Made by a program: the position numbers and the translations under genes. The notes beneath the pieces are model-generated. The model had not been told where the DNA came from, searched no databases, and saw only the letters and a list, made by a program, of their open reading frames with translations. From Dolichospermum sp. UHCC 0259 (GTDB lineage Bacteria; Cyanobacteriota; Cyanobacteriia; Cyanobacteriales; Nostocaceae): 60,653 bases of DNA. Positions 1 through 9,481 of the stretch are shown here, piece after piece (the stretch's first letter is position 1; each line of letters opens with the position of its first letter). The stretch is taken from positions 1 through 60,653 of the forward strand of contig NZ_VIKX01000234.1 of NCBI RefSeq assembly GCF_009711935.1, in the 5' to 3' direction.

Positions 1-11
1 CCTACTTCTAC

Positions 12-347
12 CTACCCTATAAACTCTCGAAAGTGGGGGGAGAGTGAAAAACTACTATCTGTTTCTAATTCATTTCGGAAATTAACAATTTCCGCTGCCC
101 AATGACGACGATTTATACTTTCTGCTTCCCAATATTCAATTAATAATAAATGAATGATGATTTGTCTCAAATAACTTTCCCCACTACGTTTAGTATCTCT
201 AACCAGATTTTCTAAAACCTCACTTAAACTATCTAAATCTAAATCATTTAATTGATCATTTTTTATTTGTTCCAAAGTCATTTCATACCAGGCTAAATAG
301 TCTGATTTATATAATTTTTTTAAGTTATTTGTGCTTAAAGTTTGCAT
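12..347 (-). CDS. DUF29 family protein, C-terminally shortened
   Basis: A 111-residue protein whose N-terminus has the typical DUF29 pattern: LYKSDYLAWYEMT near residues 12-24, then a helical stretch with LVRDTKRSGESYLRQIIIHL around residues 48-67. DUF29 proteins are common and multicopy in cyanobacteria; their function is unknown. Family members are usually about 140-150 residues, so this one seems to lack roughly 30 C-terminal residues. The stop lies only 11 bases from the window edge, so either the gene is truly truncated or the edge sequence is unreliable. The start is the only ATG before the conserved block. No operon partner is seen. Confidence 0.75.
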   Translation of the reverse strand: MQTLSTNNLKKLYKSDYLAWYEMTLEQIKNDQLNDLDLDSLSEVLENLVRDTKRSGESYLRQIIIHLLLIEYWEAESINRRHWAAEIVNFRNELETDSSFSLSPHFREFIG

Positions 348-510
348 ATTTCTACCTCAAAAAATAATATAATTTGATTATACCCCATAAAAATCCTCAT
401 GCAGAATTTCCTAATTTACAGTGCTTTACTTACGGTGCTATGCGGTACAAGAACCCCACCCAAGGCTATGATGTATTTCATTATTAATTGAAAACGTTTT
501 AAGCTTTGTG

Positions 511-541
511 TAGGTTGGGTTGACGCAAAGAAACCCAACAT
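511..541. repeat. Intergenic GTAGGTTGGGTT...AACCCAACA palindromic repeat
   Basis: The block TAGGTTGGGTTGACG followed by AAAGAAACCCAACA forms an imperfect inverted repeat (GTTGGGTT against AACCCAAC). This short dispersed element is common between cyanobacterial genes. A related copy forms the 3' end of the pentapeptide gene near 12669-12716. The rest of the 348-625 gap shows no gene. Confidence 0.6.
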
Positions 542-625
542 TTAGAATATCCAATTAATTTTGCACAGGTAGCTATCAATTGTCAATTGGTAATTCATAT
601 CAGATTCTATTTATTCCAAGGCTAT

Positions 626-940
626 TTATTCATCCTCTGTATTTTCTAGATCATGAAAAATTCCCTCTATATCTTGTGAACCATGTAAGATACGGACAAT
701 TTCAATACCTTGATCAATGACTCGGTAAAAAATTAAGTAGCTGTTTACAGGGAAACTTCGCAAAGAAAAAGCTAGTTCAGGGCGTTCCTTACCCATTTGG
801 GGAAATTTGGCTAGTTTGGGAAAAGTGGACCGTAGGATGTCAAAAAGTTTGTCAGCAGCTTTGAAGTTATTTTGCGCCACGTATTTCCAGATATTCTCAA
901 TATCTCCTGCTGCTTGGCTAGAAATGCGAAATTGACTCAT
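626..940 (-). CDS. RelE/ParE-family toxin of a type II toxin-antitoxin pair
   Basis: A 104-residue protein with the ParE/RelE fold pattern: an N-terminal helix (RISSQAAGDIENIWKYVAQNN), a central KFPQMGKERPEL segment, then the strands VNSYLIFYRVI and GIEIVRILHGSQD. Family toxins act on DNA gyrase (ParE) or on ribosome-bound mRNA (RelE); the sequence looks closer to ParE, but the target cannot be settled here. It overlaps the upstream antitoxin by 4 bases (ATGA junction), the usual sign of translational coupling. Its acidic tail (DLENTEDE) is unremarkable. Confidence 0.85.
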   Translation of the reverse strand: MSQFRISSQAAGDIENIWKYVAQNNFKAADKLFDILRSTFPKLAKFPQMGKERPELAFSLRSFPVNSYLIFYRVIDQGIEIVRILHGSQDIEGIFHDLENTEDE

Positions 941-1296
941 ACAAAATCACTTTCAACTTCACTTTTCTGAACTCTGGCTTTAATATTTGCAAAAAAATCT
1001 GTTAGCGACTCTTCATCATATTCAGTGTACTCACCATTTTCTAGTTGCTGAATACCAATGTTAATTTCATTGCGTAAAGCTGCTAATTTGAGTTTTTGCA
1101 GTTCTTCCTCAAGGTTTTGCAGTCGATCTAACATCTTTTGAAATTCTTGTGCTTCCTGCACTACAACCTCAGCTTTGCCATTGACAGTCAACACCAGTGG
1201 GGATTTTGTCAACTTAATTTTTTCTACGTAGTCTTTGGCGTTACGTTTGAAATCGGTAAGAGTTTGGATATTTTGGAGATTAATTCTAGTTTGCAT
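937..1296 (-). CDS. Phd/YefM-type antitoxin
   Basis: A 119-residue protein beginning with a Phd/YefM-like DNA-binding region (LTDFKRNAKDYVEKIKLTKS, then PLVLTVNGKAEVVVQ, residues about 13-48). A coiled-coil stretch follows (about residues 52-75), then an acidic C-terminus likely to wrap around the toxin. It precedes the ParE-like toxin on the minus strand with a 4-base overlap, the classical antitoxin-first order. Antitoxins of this family repress their own operon as a complex with the toxin; the promoter should lie just right of 1296, before the divergent J-domain gene, but I cannot place an operator. Confidence 0.85.
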   Translation of the reverse strand: MQTRINLQNIQTLTDFKRNAKDYVEKIKLTKSPLVLTVNGKAEVVVQEAQEFQKMLDRLQNLEEELQKLKLAALRNEINIGIQQLENGEYTEYDEESLTDFFANIKARVQKSEVESDFV

Positions 1297-1393
1297 CGCA
1301 TCTAATAAAATACTGAATAATACATATTATAAGATGTTTTGTGGCTGTTTCTGCTATAGCTACCCAAGAGATTTAGAATAGAAAAAAACTTAT

Positions 1394-1873
1394 TTGAGCA
1401 AAGTGACTCAAAAAAACGTAAATCATCATGGGGAAGTCCCACAAAGCAGCAATACTACTTATTATTCCCTGCTAGGACTCCATCCCGGAGCATCAGTAAT
1501 TGATATCCGTCGCGCTTATCGAGAACTGAGTAAACTCTATCATCCAGATACGACGGAATTACCTGCGAACATTGCTACGGCTCAATTTCAGCAAATTAAC
1601 ACAGCTTACGCTACCCTGAGTAATCCAGAACGGCGCTTAAACTATGATTTAAAAATTGGCTATTCCCGGTTTGGTGTCATTCAAGCACCACCAGACTTAA
1701 ATCACTCCGTGCATAAACCCTACGATTTTTCCAAATCAATGTATCTGGATGCCAGCGATCGCCCCTTGTCTTCTGGAGAAATATTTGTATTATTTATTTT
1801 GGGGTTAACCATAGTTGGTTGTATGCTGTTAGCGCTGGCGATCGCTATCCTCCGCGGAGAAGCAATCAGTTAA
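1394..1873 (+). CDS. Membrane-anchored J-domain (DnaJ-like) protein
   Basis: A 159-residue protein. Residues 23-86 form a J domain with the diagnostic HPD tripeptide at 50-52 (LSKLYHPDTT), so it should stimulate the ATPase of an Hsp70/DnaK partner. The Gly/Phe and zinc-finger domains of true DnaJ are absent. Residues about 128-153 form one hydrophobic helix near the C-terminus, placing the J domain at a membrane. Translation probably starts at TTG 1394; no ATG occurs before the J domain. The next gene, a DUF3143 protein, is a frequent neighbour in cyanobacteria and may be co-transcribed. Confidence 0.85.
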   Translation: MSKVTQKNVNHHGEVPQSSNTTYYSLLGLHPGASVIDIRRAYRELSKLYHPDTTELPANIATAQFQQINTAYATLSNPERRLNYDLKIGYSRFGVIQAPPDLNHSVHKPYDFSKSMYLDASDRPLSSGEIFVLFILGLTIVGCMLLALAIAILRGEAIS

Positions 1874-1924
1874 ACTCAATTTACCACCTCTAAAATAACC
1901 GAATAACTTTGAATTGAATTGCTT

Positions 1925-2191
1925 ATGCTTTCCTCTGATACACCCCTATATAGTCATTCTTTACCACAAATCGAACAATGGCTAAAAACCCAAGGCTGTC
2001 AACAAGACGATACCCAACTACATTGTTGGCGTGTCCAACGATCTAGTTGGGAAGCAGAACTTTGGTTAGATACTGAACAAATTACAGTTCGCTATTTCCA
2101 ATCAGGAGAAAACCGTCAAGATATACAACGTTCCTTTAAATATTCCCTGAGTCGAGAAGACATCGAAGAAGCAGTTTTTTCAGGACCATAA
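1925..2191 (+). CDS. DUF3143 family protein
   Basis: An 88-residue cyanobacterial protein with the pattern LYSHSLPQIEQWLKTQGC near the N-terminus and FKYSLSREDIEEAVFSGP at the end, matching my memory of DUF3143. Function unknown. ATG 1925 is preferred over the in-frame TTG at 1919. The gene follows the J-domain gene by 51 bases on the same strand. Its stop is directly followed by heptameric and 20-base tandem repeats. Confidence 0.75.
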   Translation: MLSSDTPLYSHSLPQIEQWLKTQGCQQDDTQLHCWRVQRSSWEAELWLDTEQITVRYFQSGENRQDIQRSFKYSLSREDIEEAVFSGP

Positions 2192-2345
<154 letters not shown>

Positions 2346-2390
2346 GGTAGGGGCGCAGGGTCTGCGCCCTCTTGAATTGATTGATAATTG

Positions 2391-3140
2391 TCACACCTTC
2401 CCAAACCGACGTTCTCGTTGTTGATAAGCAGATAAAGCGCGATGAAACTCATGACGGTTAAAATCAGGCCAGAGAGTATCAGAAATATAAATTTCACTAT
2501 AAGCCATTTGCCAAAGTAAGAAATTCGATAATCGCATTTCCCCACTGGTGCGAATTAATAAATCTGGATCTGCGATTCCAGCCGTATATAAATGAGCTTC
2601 AAATACTTCTTCAGATATATCTTCAGGCCGTAGTAAATCTTCCTTGACCTTTTGAGCGATCGCCCGACAAGCTTGTAAAATCTCCTGCCTACCTCCATAA
2701 TTAGTCGCAATTGTAAACCGGATACTCCCATTATCCTTAGTTTGATTCATAGAATGGGAAATCTCAGCCTGAAGAGCCTGTGGTAAAGCCGATAAATTAC
2801 CCACAAACTGAATTTGCACATTTTCCTCCACCATTTCCCGCAGTTCTTGCCGTAAAACGTGCTGAAATAGATTCATTAAAAATTCCACCTCTTCCTCTGG
2901 TCTTTGCCAATTCTCCGTTGAAAAAGCATAGGCAGTTAGCGCTTTAATTCCCCAGTCCTTGCAACAGCGCAGCAAATCCTTGAGAGCATTGACACCAGCC
3001 TTATGACCCATAATCCGGGGTAGACCACGACTTTTTGCCCATCGGCCATTACCATCCATAATTACCGCGACGTGCTGAGGTAGTAATTCTTGTTTTAAAT
3101 CAATAGGTAAATATTGCAATTCAGTTTGTTGTGTTTTCAT
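2391..3140 (-). CDS. uppS: Isoprenyl transferase (undecaprenyl diphosphate synthase)
   Basis: A 249-residue cis-prenyltransferase that condenses isopentenyl diphosphate onto farnesyl diphosphate to give the C55 lipid carrier for peptidoglycan and other envelope polymers. The N-terminal signature [17 protein letters not shown] places the catalytic Asp at residue 29. The motifs [11 protein letters not shown] and [19 protein letters not shown], plus the terminal RRFGKV, are present, and the length is normal. It overlaps cdaA upstream by 4 bases, so the two are translationally coupled. Cytosolic, membrane-associated. Confidence 0.95.
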   Translation of the reverse strand: MKTQQTELQYLPIDLKQELLPQHVAVIMDGNGRWAKSRGLPRIMGHKAGVNALKDLLRCCKDWGIKALTAYAFSTENWQRPEEEVEFLMNLFQHVLRQELREMVEENVQIQFVGNLSALPQALQAEISHSMNQTKDNGSIRFTIATNYGGRQEILQACRAIAQKVKEDLLRPEDISEEVFEAHLYTAGIADPDLLIRTSGEMRLSNFLLWQMAYSEIYISDTLWPDFNRHEFHRALSAYQQRERRFGKV

Positions 3141-4090
3141 TTTTTATCTTGAGAAGCGGTCGTACCCCTACGGGTAGCGTGTCGAAGGCAAGGTAAGCCA
3201 AGTAACCGGGACATTAATTTTAGTGATTGATCACCAAGTTGACGAACTAAACTTAAAAGACCAGGTGCATGAGCCTCCCGATCTACAGTGGGAGAAAATC
3301 GAGTCTCTAAAGACTCCTTGAGCTTTTTAATAGTTAGTGGTCTATATAGAGTTCCCTTTTCCGCTAAGGAAATAGAACCCGTTTCTTCTGATACAACAAC
3401 ACAAATACAATTTTCGACCCTTTCAGTAATTCCCATTGCCGCCCGATGGCGTGTTCCCAACTGCCGCGACGCTGTGCGTCCTGAAAGTGGTAGAATTATA
3501 CCAGATGATACAATACGCGAACCACGAATTAACGTTGCTCCATCATGTAACAAAGTTTTCGGTTGAAAAATAGTTTGGATCAGTTCCTTAGAAACTTCAG
3601 CATTTAGCTTCACTCCTGGGACTGAAAAATCTTGTTCTTCAATAGGCCCTGTGGTTTCTAAAATTAGTAAAGCGCCAATCCGATTTTTTGATAACTCTTT
3701 AATTGCATCAACAATTTCATCAATTACACTATCCGACTTAGGAATTGCTCTAGCATTATTTTGAAATAACTGCCAAAATTCGCCACGTCCCAATTGTTCC
3801 AAAAAACGGCGAAATTCTGATTGCAGCGCCACAGCCATAGCCACAGCACAGCCAATCACCAATTTTTCCAGAACAAAATTTAGCAAAGGTAATCCTAACT
3901 TGCCACTGAGCGCCGAGCAAAGCATTAAGACTATAAACCCTCGCACCATCCATAATGTGCGCCGTTCACTAATAATCACCAGGATCATGTATGTCAGTGC
4001 CAGCACTAACATCATATCCAGAGTCCCAAGGAGCAAGGACTGCGACCAATCTCCCAGGTTTATCAGCCAATGCTTCCACCAATCTCTCAT
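3137..4090 (-). CDS. cdaA: Diadenylate cyclase CdaA (DisA_N domain)
   Basis: A 317-residue enzyme making cyclic di-AMP from two ATP. The first 100 residues hold three hydrophobic segments; the DAC domain follows, with the catalytic DGA motif in LLHDGATLI and the RHR motif in GTRHRAAMG. It sits between lysA and uppS, a conserved cyanobacterial order, and overlaps uppS by 4 bases. The last about 15 residues ([15 protein letters not shown]) are encoded by a dispersed repeat (cgtacccctacgggtagcg near 3163-3185), so the C-terminal tail seems to have been replaced or extended by a repeat insertion. Confidence 0.93.
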   Translation of the reverse strand: MRDWWKHWLINLGDWSQSLLLGTLDMMLVLALTYMILVIISERRTLWMVRGFIVLMLCSALSGKLGLPLLNFVLEKLVIGCAVAMAVALQSEFRRFLEQLGRGEFWQLFQNNARAIPKSDSVIDEIVDAIKELSKNRIGALLILETTGPIEEQDFSVPGVKLNAEVSKELIQTIFQPKTLLHDGATLIRGSRIVSSGIILPLSGRTASRQLGTRHRAAMGITERVENCICVVVSEETGSISLAEKGTLYRPLTIKKLKESLETRFSPTVDREAHAPGLLSLVRQLGDQSLKLMSRLLGLPCLRHATRRGTTASQDKK

Positions 4091-4190
4091 GACATCTGGA
4101 TTCTTATAGTCATTTGTCAGTTGTCAGTCGTCAGTTGTCATTTGTCATTTGTGATTTTTTAACCACTGACCACTGACCACTGACTACAGA

Positions 4191-5603
4191 CTATTTAAGT
4201 CTTTCTGGTAGGCAATCTTGTCGAATCAAGTCTTGATAAGTTTCGCGCTGCAAAATTAAATTTGCTTCGCCATTTGCCACTACAACTGCTGCCGGTCGGG
4301 GGAGGCGATTGTAGTTAGATGCCATACTGTAATTGTATGCACCAGTTCCCATAACTACGAGAATATCATTTGCTTCAGTTTTTGGCAGTTGGGCATTTTT
4401 AATCAGAATATCTCCTGATTCGCAATGTTTACCCGCCAATGTCACGATTTCGGTGCAAGGATCAGATATTTTATTCGCAACCACCACCCGATAAACTGAT
4501 TGGTAGGTGATAGGACGGGGATTATCTGACATTCCGCCATCAATCGCCACGTAGGTGCGAATTTCAGGAATTACCTTGGTAGCACCAACTGTATAAGCAG
4601 TAACACAAGATGTGGCAATGAGCGATCGCCCTGGCTCACAGAGTAACTTTGGTAAAGGCAAATTTTCCGATATACAAGCAGCTTGTACAACCTCACAAAT
4701 TGCCTTAGACCATTCAGCAATACTTGGTGGATCATCAGATTCTGTATATTTAATCCCTAAACCACCACCAACATTTAATTCTGTCACCTGCAAGCCATGT
4801 TTAGCCGCATCTCTTAACCACTGCACCATCACAGCCGCTAAATCTCTATGTGGTTGACGTTCAAAAATTTGTGAACCAATATGAGCGTGTAGCCCCACAC
4901 AGTTTAAACTAGGCTGTTGACTCACAAAAGCAAACACCTCTTGTAAATCATGGGGATCAAAACCAAATTTACTATCTAAGTGTCCAGTACGAATATATTC
5001 GTGAGTATGACATTCTATCCCAGGAGTTAAGCGTAGCATGATCCGAATGGGCGAAAGAGAAGAATTTTCCGTGTTCTCCCCTGCTATCTTCACCAGCATA
5101 TCTAATTCATGCCAGTTATCCGCTACAATAGTACATCCAGACTGAATCGCTAAAACTAACTCGTCATGAGATTTATTATTTCCATGTAAGTAAATTTTAT
5201 CAGGACTCATACCCGCATTTAGCGCAGTATAAAGTTCGCCACCGGAGACTACATCAATTCCTAACCCTTCTGAAGCCACAATGGCACAAACAGCTAAACA
5301 ATTCCATGCCTTAGAAGCATAAAGTACCTGAGATTCTCCCTTGTAATATTCCTTAAAGGTATCTCGATATTGTCTACAAGCTGTCCGCAGGGTTTCCTCA
5401 TCTAAAATATATAAAGGTGAAGCAAATTGTTCAACTAGGGTTGTGACATCACACCCACCGATTTCTAAATGATCATGATCATTAACTCTCGCACTCAAAG
5501 GTAAGAGTTGTTGATTAGGAGAAATATCAGCACTGTCATTGGTTGTTGACTGTAAATATTGACGGCCAGAAAGTTGAACTTCGACAGGGTAAGTCGATAC
5601 CAT
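4191..5603 (-). CDS. lysA: Diaminopimelate decarboxylase
   Basis: A 470-residue fold-III PLP enzyme converting meso-diaminopimelate to L-lysine, the last step of lysine synthesis. The PLP lysine lies in VLYASKAW (Lys98). Also visible are GLHAHIGSQIF, the Gly-rich LNVGGGLGIKY, and the CESGDILI motif that supplies active-site residues from the partner subunit. The N-terminal 45 residues are an extension typical of the cyanobacterial form. It lies upstream of cdaA-uppS on the same strand, separated by about 100 bases of heptameric repeats (GTCAGTT and ACCACTG types). Confidence 0.95.
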   Translation of the reverse strand: MVSTYPVEVQLSGRQYLQSTTNDSADISPNQQLLPLSARVNDHDHLEIGGCDVTTLVEQFASPLYILDEETLRTACRQYRDTFKEYYKGESQVLYASKAWNCLAVCAIVASEGLGIDVVSGGELYTALNAGMSPDKIYLHGNNKSHDELVLAIQSGCTIVADNWHELDMLVKIAGENTENSSLSPIRIMLRLTPGIECHTHEYIRTGHLDSKFGFDPHDLQEVFAFVSQQPSLNCVGLHAHIGSQIFERQPHRDLAAVMVQWLRDAAKHGLQVTELNVGGGLGIKYTESDDPPSIAEWSKAICEVVQAACISENLPLPKLLCEPGRSLIATSCVTAYTVGATKVIPEIRTYVAIDGGMSDNPRPITYQSVYRVVVANKISDPCTEIVTLAGKHCESGDILIKNAQLPKTEANDILVVMGTGAYNYSMASNYNRLPRPAAVVVANGEANLILQRETYQDLIRQDCLPERLK

Positions 5604-5728
5604 AACTAATAAGAGTTGTCTTTGTGAAAAATCAGGCCATGAGTATATGTCCTAATTTCCAGTTTACCCTCTCATTGGTAATGGATAATTGGTAATTGGT
5701 AATTAACCTTCCTCAATCCTCAAAAATT

Positions 5729-6223
5729 GTGATTTCATCCGACTTAAAAATTCAATCTTTAACCACAGATAATCTAACTGAACTATTAGAACTAGATAAA
5801 GCCTGTTTTGATGGTTTATGGACTATGGAAGGCTACCTACGAGAGTTAGAAAGTCCTAATAGTCATTTTTTGGGTTTATTTTCACCTTTTAATCACTCCG
5901 AATTGTTAGGAATGGGGTGCTTTTGGTCAATTTTAGAGGAAGCACACATTACAATTTTGGCAGTTCATCCCCAATATCATGGTCAAGGACTGGGAAAAGC
6001 TTTATTATATTCTCTGCTGCAAACTGCGGCTGATCTTGGTTTGGAGAGAGCTACCCTCGAAGTCCGCGATTCTAACCACGTTGCTATTTCTTTGTATCAA
6101 AAATTTGGTTTCAAAACTGCGGGAAAACGACGGGGTTATTACAAGGATAACCATGAGGATGCCTTGATCCTTTGGCTGTCTGAACTACAACAACCACATT
6201 TTCTCAAAAATCTAGATAAATGA
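5729..6223 (+). CDS. rimI: RimI-like GNAT N-acetyltransferase
   Basis: A 164-residue GNAT acetyltransferase. The acetyl-CoA loop is visible in AVHPQYHGQGLGKALL, and the C-terminal LYQKFGFKTAGKRRGYY is typical of RimI, which acetylates the N-terminal Ala of ribosomal protein S18; other protein substrates are possible. I start it at GTG 5729, which gives the expected N-terminus (ISSDLK). An in-frame TTG at 5696 lies inside a GGTAATT heptamer run and is less likely. It is divergent from lysA. Downstream are a CTTCTTT-rich tract and CTCCTGA heptamers (6265-6372). Confidence 0.85.
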   Translation: MISSDLKIQSLTTDNLTELLELDKACFDGLWTMEGYLRELESPNSHFLGLFSPFNHSELLGMGCFWSILEEAHITILAVHPQYHGQGLGKALLYSLLQTAADLGLERATLEVRDSNHVAISLYQKFGFKTAGKRRGYYKDNHEDALILWLSELQQPHFLKNLDK

Positions 6224-6259
6224 GTAGGCGTGTGGGGATGTAGGGGTTCAGAGTAGGAA

Positions 6260-6372
<113 letters not shown>

Positions 6373-6380
6373 TTCTCTAA

Positions 6381-6752
6381 CTAATCTTCCAGTGATTGGG
6401 CTTGCACTTCAACCGCTGTCACATCAATTGTTCCTTCTGGTGTGAAGCGTTGGAATTGAAAGTTTTTAACTAATAGTTGTTCACCACAGTTAGCACATTG
6501 TACTTGGCTGTTATTTACCCCTGTTAATTCATATCCACAGACAGGACACTGGTTAGTAACTAAATTCTTTTGTAACCACCAGCGAAAGCCAAAGAAAGCT
6601 ATCACAGGCAACAAAAACAATAACCCCACAATAATTACCAAGGAATTAACTAACCAGCCCAATCCCAAGGATGCTAATAACCAGGCGATCGCTAACAAAG
6701 TTAACAAGGGGCGGATTTTCTCAAAATTAAATTGCAATTTTTTAAAAGTCAT
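6381..6752 (-). CDS. Two-helix membrane protein with C-terminal zinc ribbon
   Basis: A 123-residue protein. Residues about 15-58 form two closely spaced hydrophobic helices. A zinc-ribbon pattern follows (CPVCGYEL near 69-76 and CANCGEQL near 86-93), then a hydrophilic tail. It looks like a conserved cyanobacterial protein of unknown function; the ribbon would lie on one face of a membrane. It converges with the RimI gene. No enzyme motif is visible. Confidence 0.75.
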   Translation of the reverse strand: MTFKKLQFNFEKIRPLLTLLAIAWLLASLGLGWLVNSLVIIVGLLFLLPVIAFFGFRWWLQKNLVTNQCPVCGYELTGVNNSQVQCANCGEQLLVKNFQFQRFTPEGTIDVTAVEVQAQSLED

Positions 6753-6858
6753 GTCTCTTTCTTTGTGCTAATAAAATATTAATTCTTCTTTAAAAATTAT
6801 TTTTTCGTGGAAAAAACAGGTTTTTTAGTTTGGTCTGATTATAACAAACACCACAAAA

Positions 6859-6950
6859 TACAGCAGGAGTCACCGAGTCAGGAGTATAACTGGCTTGCTG
6901 TCTGGCTTTGAATTTACATCCTGTACCTCATTAATGTGCAATTTGCTGTA
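6859..6950. mobile_element. MITE-like element, TACAGCAG family, copy 1
   Basis: A 92-base element bounded by TACAGCAG and TTGCTGTA (inverted ends). It contains TCAGGAGT heptamers and the block TGGCTTGCTGTCTGGCTTTG, then CTGTACCTCATT. Two more copies with the same ends and internal order lie at 42043-42162 and 44491-44569. No coding capacity. Confidence 0.6.
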
Positions 6951-7008
6951 ACTACAAATGTAATTATTTTGAATTTTGAATTTCAAATATCGGATAGCTG
7001 ACTAACTT

Positions 7009-7455
7009 CTAATTTTGCTGTTCTTCTAAACAATATTTAACAATTAACAGGCAATTTCTACTATCTGAATCACGTTCATATACAACTTTATCCGCCAAAC
7101 GGCGGAGTAAAAACCATCCATATCCACCTACTTGTAGAGTTCCCGGTTCTGGCTCAGTAATTACATCAGGATTAAATGGTTTTCCGTAATCCCAAATTCT
7201 CACTTCCAGCCTATCAGTCCATAAACTGACTTGAATTTCAATAGTTGTTTCCGGTGGTAAAGCATGATGAGCATGACGAACTGCGTTGGTAAAACCTTCT
7301 GCTAAAGCTAGGTTGAGACGATAAAGTTGGCTATCTGACCAGCCATATTTAGGTAAATATTGCTGACAGAATTCTTCAAACCATTGTTGCACTGGATTTA
7401 AGAGCTTAAGATCGCTCTTTACCGTCCGATGGTCTTGCTGCACTATGCTAAGCAT
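7009..7455 (-). CDS. Anti-sigma-factor-like ATPase (HATPase_c_2)
   Basis: A 148-residue protein with the GHKL/Bergerat fold of serine kinases such as RsbW/SpoIIAB. The N box is in ALAEGFTNAVRHAHHA, the G1 box in IWDYGKPF, and the G2 box in GGYGWFLLRRLADKV. Such proteins bind or phosphorylate anti-anti-sigma partners; none is encoded next door. The frame is open upstream to an ATG at 7677, but that added N-terminus (74 residues) looks non-homologous. I therefore choose ATG 7455, giving MLSIVQQDHRTVKSDLKLLN, which matches the usual family length. With this start, 7456-7774 is a gap in which I see only the extra open frame. Confidence 0.8.
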   Translation of the reverse strand: MLSIVQQDHRTVKSDLKLLNPVQQWFEEFCQQYLPKYGWSDSQLYRLNLALAEGFTNAVRHAHHALPPETTIEIQVSLWTDRLEVRIWDYGKPFNPDVITEPEPGTLQVGGYGWFLLRRLADKVVYERDSDSRNCLLIVKYCLEEQQN

Positions 7456-7774
7456 TGACCGTGACTTGAATAGAAAGTAATTGAACAGTAGTTGTGTTTT
7501 TTGTGACTTGAGAAGTTCACATTTAGGAATAGTAATGATGAGATTAGAGATATTTGGTTTTAACTCTATGTTCATCACTAATGTGACATACTCTTCCCGC
7601 AATTCTAGTTCAGTTAGCGTCTGTTGATCTTCAAAAGTATATCTCTTGTCAAATACCAGTAACAAGTAGACTATCAAATAATTACAGCTATTTGTTTGCC
7701 AGATATTATCCTGTATATACTCTTGAAAATCACAGACGCTACTAGATTTAGTTTTAACTGTAACTACAACTACC

Positions 7775-8257
7775 TTAGAATAATCCTAAAGTTAAGGATT
7801 TGTCTAATGGCAGTGCAGCACCAATACCTAACCATAGGGTAACAAGAGTACCGAACAGAAATACTGTTGTTGCTACGGGACGACGGAAAGGATTTTGGAA
7901 CTTATTCACGTTTTCCAAAAAGGGAACGAGAATTAATCCCAGGGGTACAGCAGCCATTGCTAATACACCTAACAGCTTACTAGGTAGTGAGCGGAGAATT
8001 TGGAAAACAGGATATAAGTACCACTCTGGTAAAATTTCCAAAGGAGTAGCAAAAGGATTGGCTGGTTCACCTATTAAAGCGGGATCTAGAACTGCTAGAG
8101 CCACAATACAGGCGAAAGAACCCATAATTACAACTGGGAATATGTAGAGTAAATCATTAGGCCAAGCAGGCTCACCATAGTAGTTGTGACCCATGCCTTG
8201 GGCAAGTTTAGCTCTTAATTTGGGATCGCTCAGATCCGGTTTTTTTTGGGTTGACAT
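7775..8257 (-). CDS. petD: Cytochrome b6-f complex subunit IV
   Basis: A 160-residue thylakoid membrane protein with three transmembrane helices. It forms the C-terminal half of the b-type cytochrome and part of the plastoquinol-oxidising site; [14 protein letters not shown] contains the PEWY motif of that site. Length and N-terminus ([24 protein letters not shown]) are as expected. It lies 182 bases downstream of petB on the same strand, the standard cyanobacterial petBD operon. Confidence 0.98.
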   Translation of the reverse strand: MSTQKKPDLSDPKLRAKLAQGMGHNYYGEPAWPNDLLYIFPVVIMGSFACIVALAVLDPALIGEPANPFATPLEILPEWYLYPVFQILRSLPSKLLGVLAMAAVPLGLILVPFLENVNKFQNPFRRPVATTVFLFGTLVTLWLGIGAALPLDKSLTLGLF

Positions 8258-8439
8258 TTCTAAATGCGCTCTCCGGCTGAAGTGAAGTTAAAGTATTGGT
8301 GAAAGCTGCCAACAATACAACTAGCTCAAGTTTCCAATAGTAGTTTATGTCTACAACTTACAAGTTATTTTCTCTCTAGTTTAAAACAAACTACGATGAT
8401 CTGGAAACACAAGTTATGCCTGTTTGCTAGGAACTTTGA

Positions 8440-9087
8440 TTACAAAGGTCCAGAAATACCTTGTTTGCGAATCATCAAGAAGTGGAACAACATGAAGACG
8501 GCAATTAACCAAGGGAGAACGAAGGTGTGAGCGCTGTAGTAGCGGGTAAGGGTGGCTTGACCAACACTAGAACCACCACGAAGTAAATCGGAGATAAGAA
8601 CGCCGACTACGGGAATTGCTTCTGGTACACCACTAACAATTTTTACAGCCCAGTAACCAATTTGATCCCAAGGGAGAGAGTAGCCTGTTACACCAAAGGA
8701 AACGGTGATAACTGCGAGGATAACACCACTGATCCAGGTTAATTCGCGGGGCTTTTTGAAGCCGCCTGTGAGGTAAACGCGGAAGGTGTGCAGAATCATC
8801 ATCAATACCATCATGCTGGCTGACCAGCGGTGAATGGAGCGAATTAACCAACCGAAGTTGACTTCATTCATGATGTACTCTACGGAGGAGAAAGCTTCGG
8901 CAACGGTGGGTTTGTAATAGAATGTCATCGCAAATCCAGTGGCGAACTGGATGAGGAAGCAGACTAGGGTAATTCCACCTAAACAGTAGAAGATGTTAAC
9001 GTGGGGAGGAACGTATTTGGTGGTGATATCATCAGCAATTTCTTGGAGATCCAAGCGTTCCTCAAACCAGTCATAGACGTTAGCCAT
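8440..9087 (-). CDS. petB: Cytochrome b6
   Basis: A 215-residue integral thylakoid protein, the haem-carrying N-terminal half of cytochrome b in the b6-f complex. Four helices are visible, with conserved haem-ligand histidines in [17 protein letters not shown] and in the [26 protein letters not shown] region. The early Cys in NIFYCLGG is the attachment residue for haem c-n. The gene is divergent from ctpA, an arrangement seen in other cyanobacteria. Confidence 0.98.
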   Translation of the reverse strand: MANVYDWFEERLDLQEIADDITTKYVPPHVNIFYCLGGITLVCFLIQFATGFAMTFYYKPTVAEAFSSVEYIMNEVNFGWLIRSIHRWSASMMVLMMILHTFRVYLTGGFKKPRELTWISGVILAVITVSFGVTGYSLPWDQIGYWAVKIVSGVPEAIPVVGVLISDLLRGGSSVGQATLTRYYSAHTFVLPWLIAVFMLFHFLMIRKQGISGPL

Positions 9088-9481
9088 ACAATCTTAAGGT
9101 CCTAAAAATAGATTGCGGTTGATAAGTTTTGTTATGCGAAGCTTAGTCAGCTATGACTATTCAACTAACCTCAGTTAGAGGGTTCGCTTCTCGCTTCATC
9201 CAAAAGAATGGTGTTCTATTTGTCCACGAGCGTAGATTTGGGTGTAACTCACCCTATTTTTGATAAATCTTCCTGTCTTCTTGTCTTTACGAGTCAACGC
9301 TAACTATGTTGACTCCAAAGATGATTTTATCGTTGATCAGGAAGAATGGACATCTCACAAATTTGGACTAGCAAGTTTATGAGAAGAATGCACTTCTTCT
9401 ATAAAAAAAGTAACATAGTCGAGAGATAGATTTCATCAGCAACTGAGCATTACAGAAATTTTTAGGGAATTTGAGTCTGAG
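9088..9481. promoter_or_regulatory. Divergent petB / ctpA intergenic region
   Basis: A 394-base region between two divergent genes must hold both promoters. I see no convincing NtcA site, riboswitch or small gene. Several AT-rich stretches could serve as -10 elements, but none pairs with a good -35. No RNA gene is recognised here. Confidence 0.4.

Noticed and set aside
7456-7677. N-terminal extension of the anti-sigma-like ATPase
   Set aside because: The added 74 residues look non-homologous and an ATG at 7455 gives the family length.
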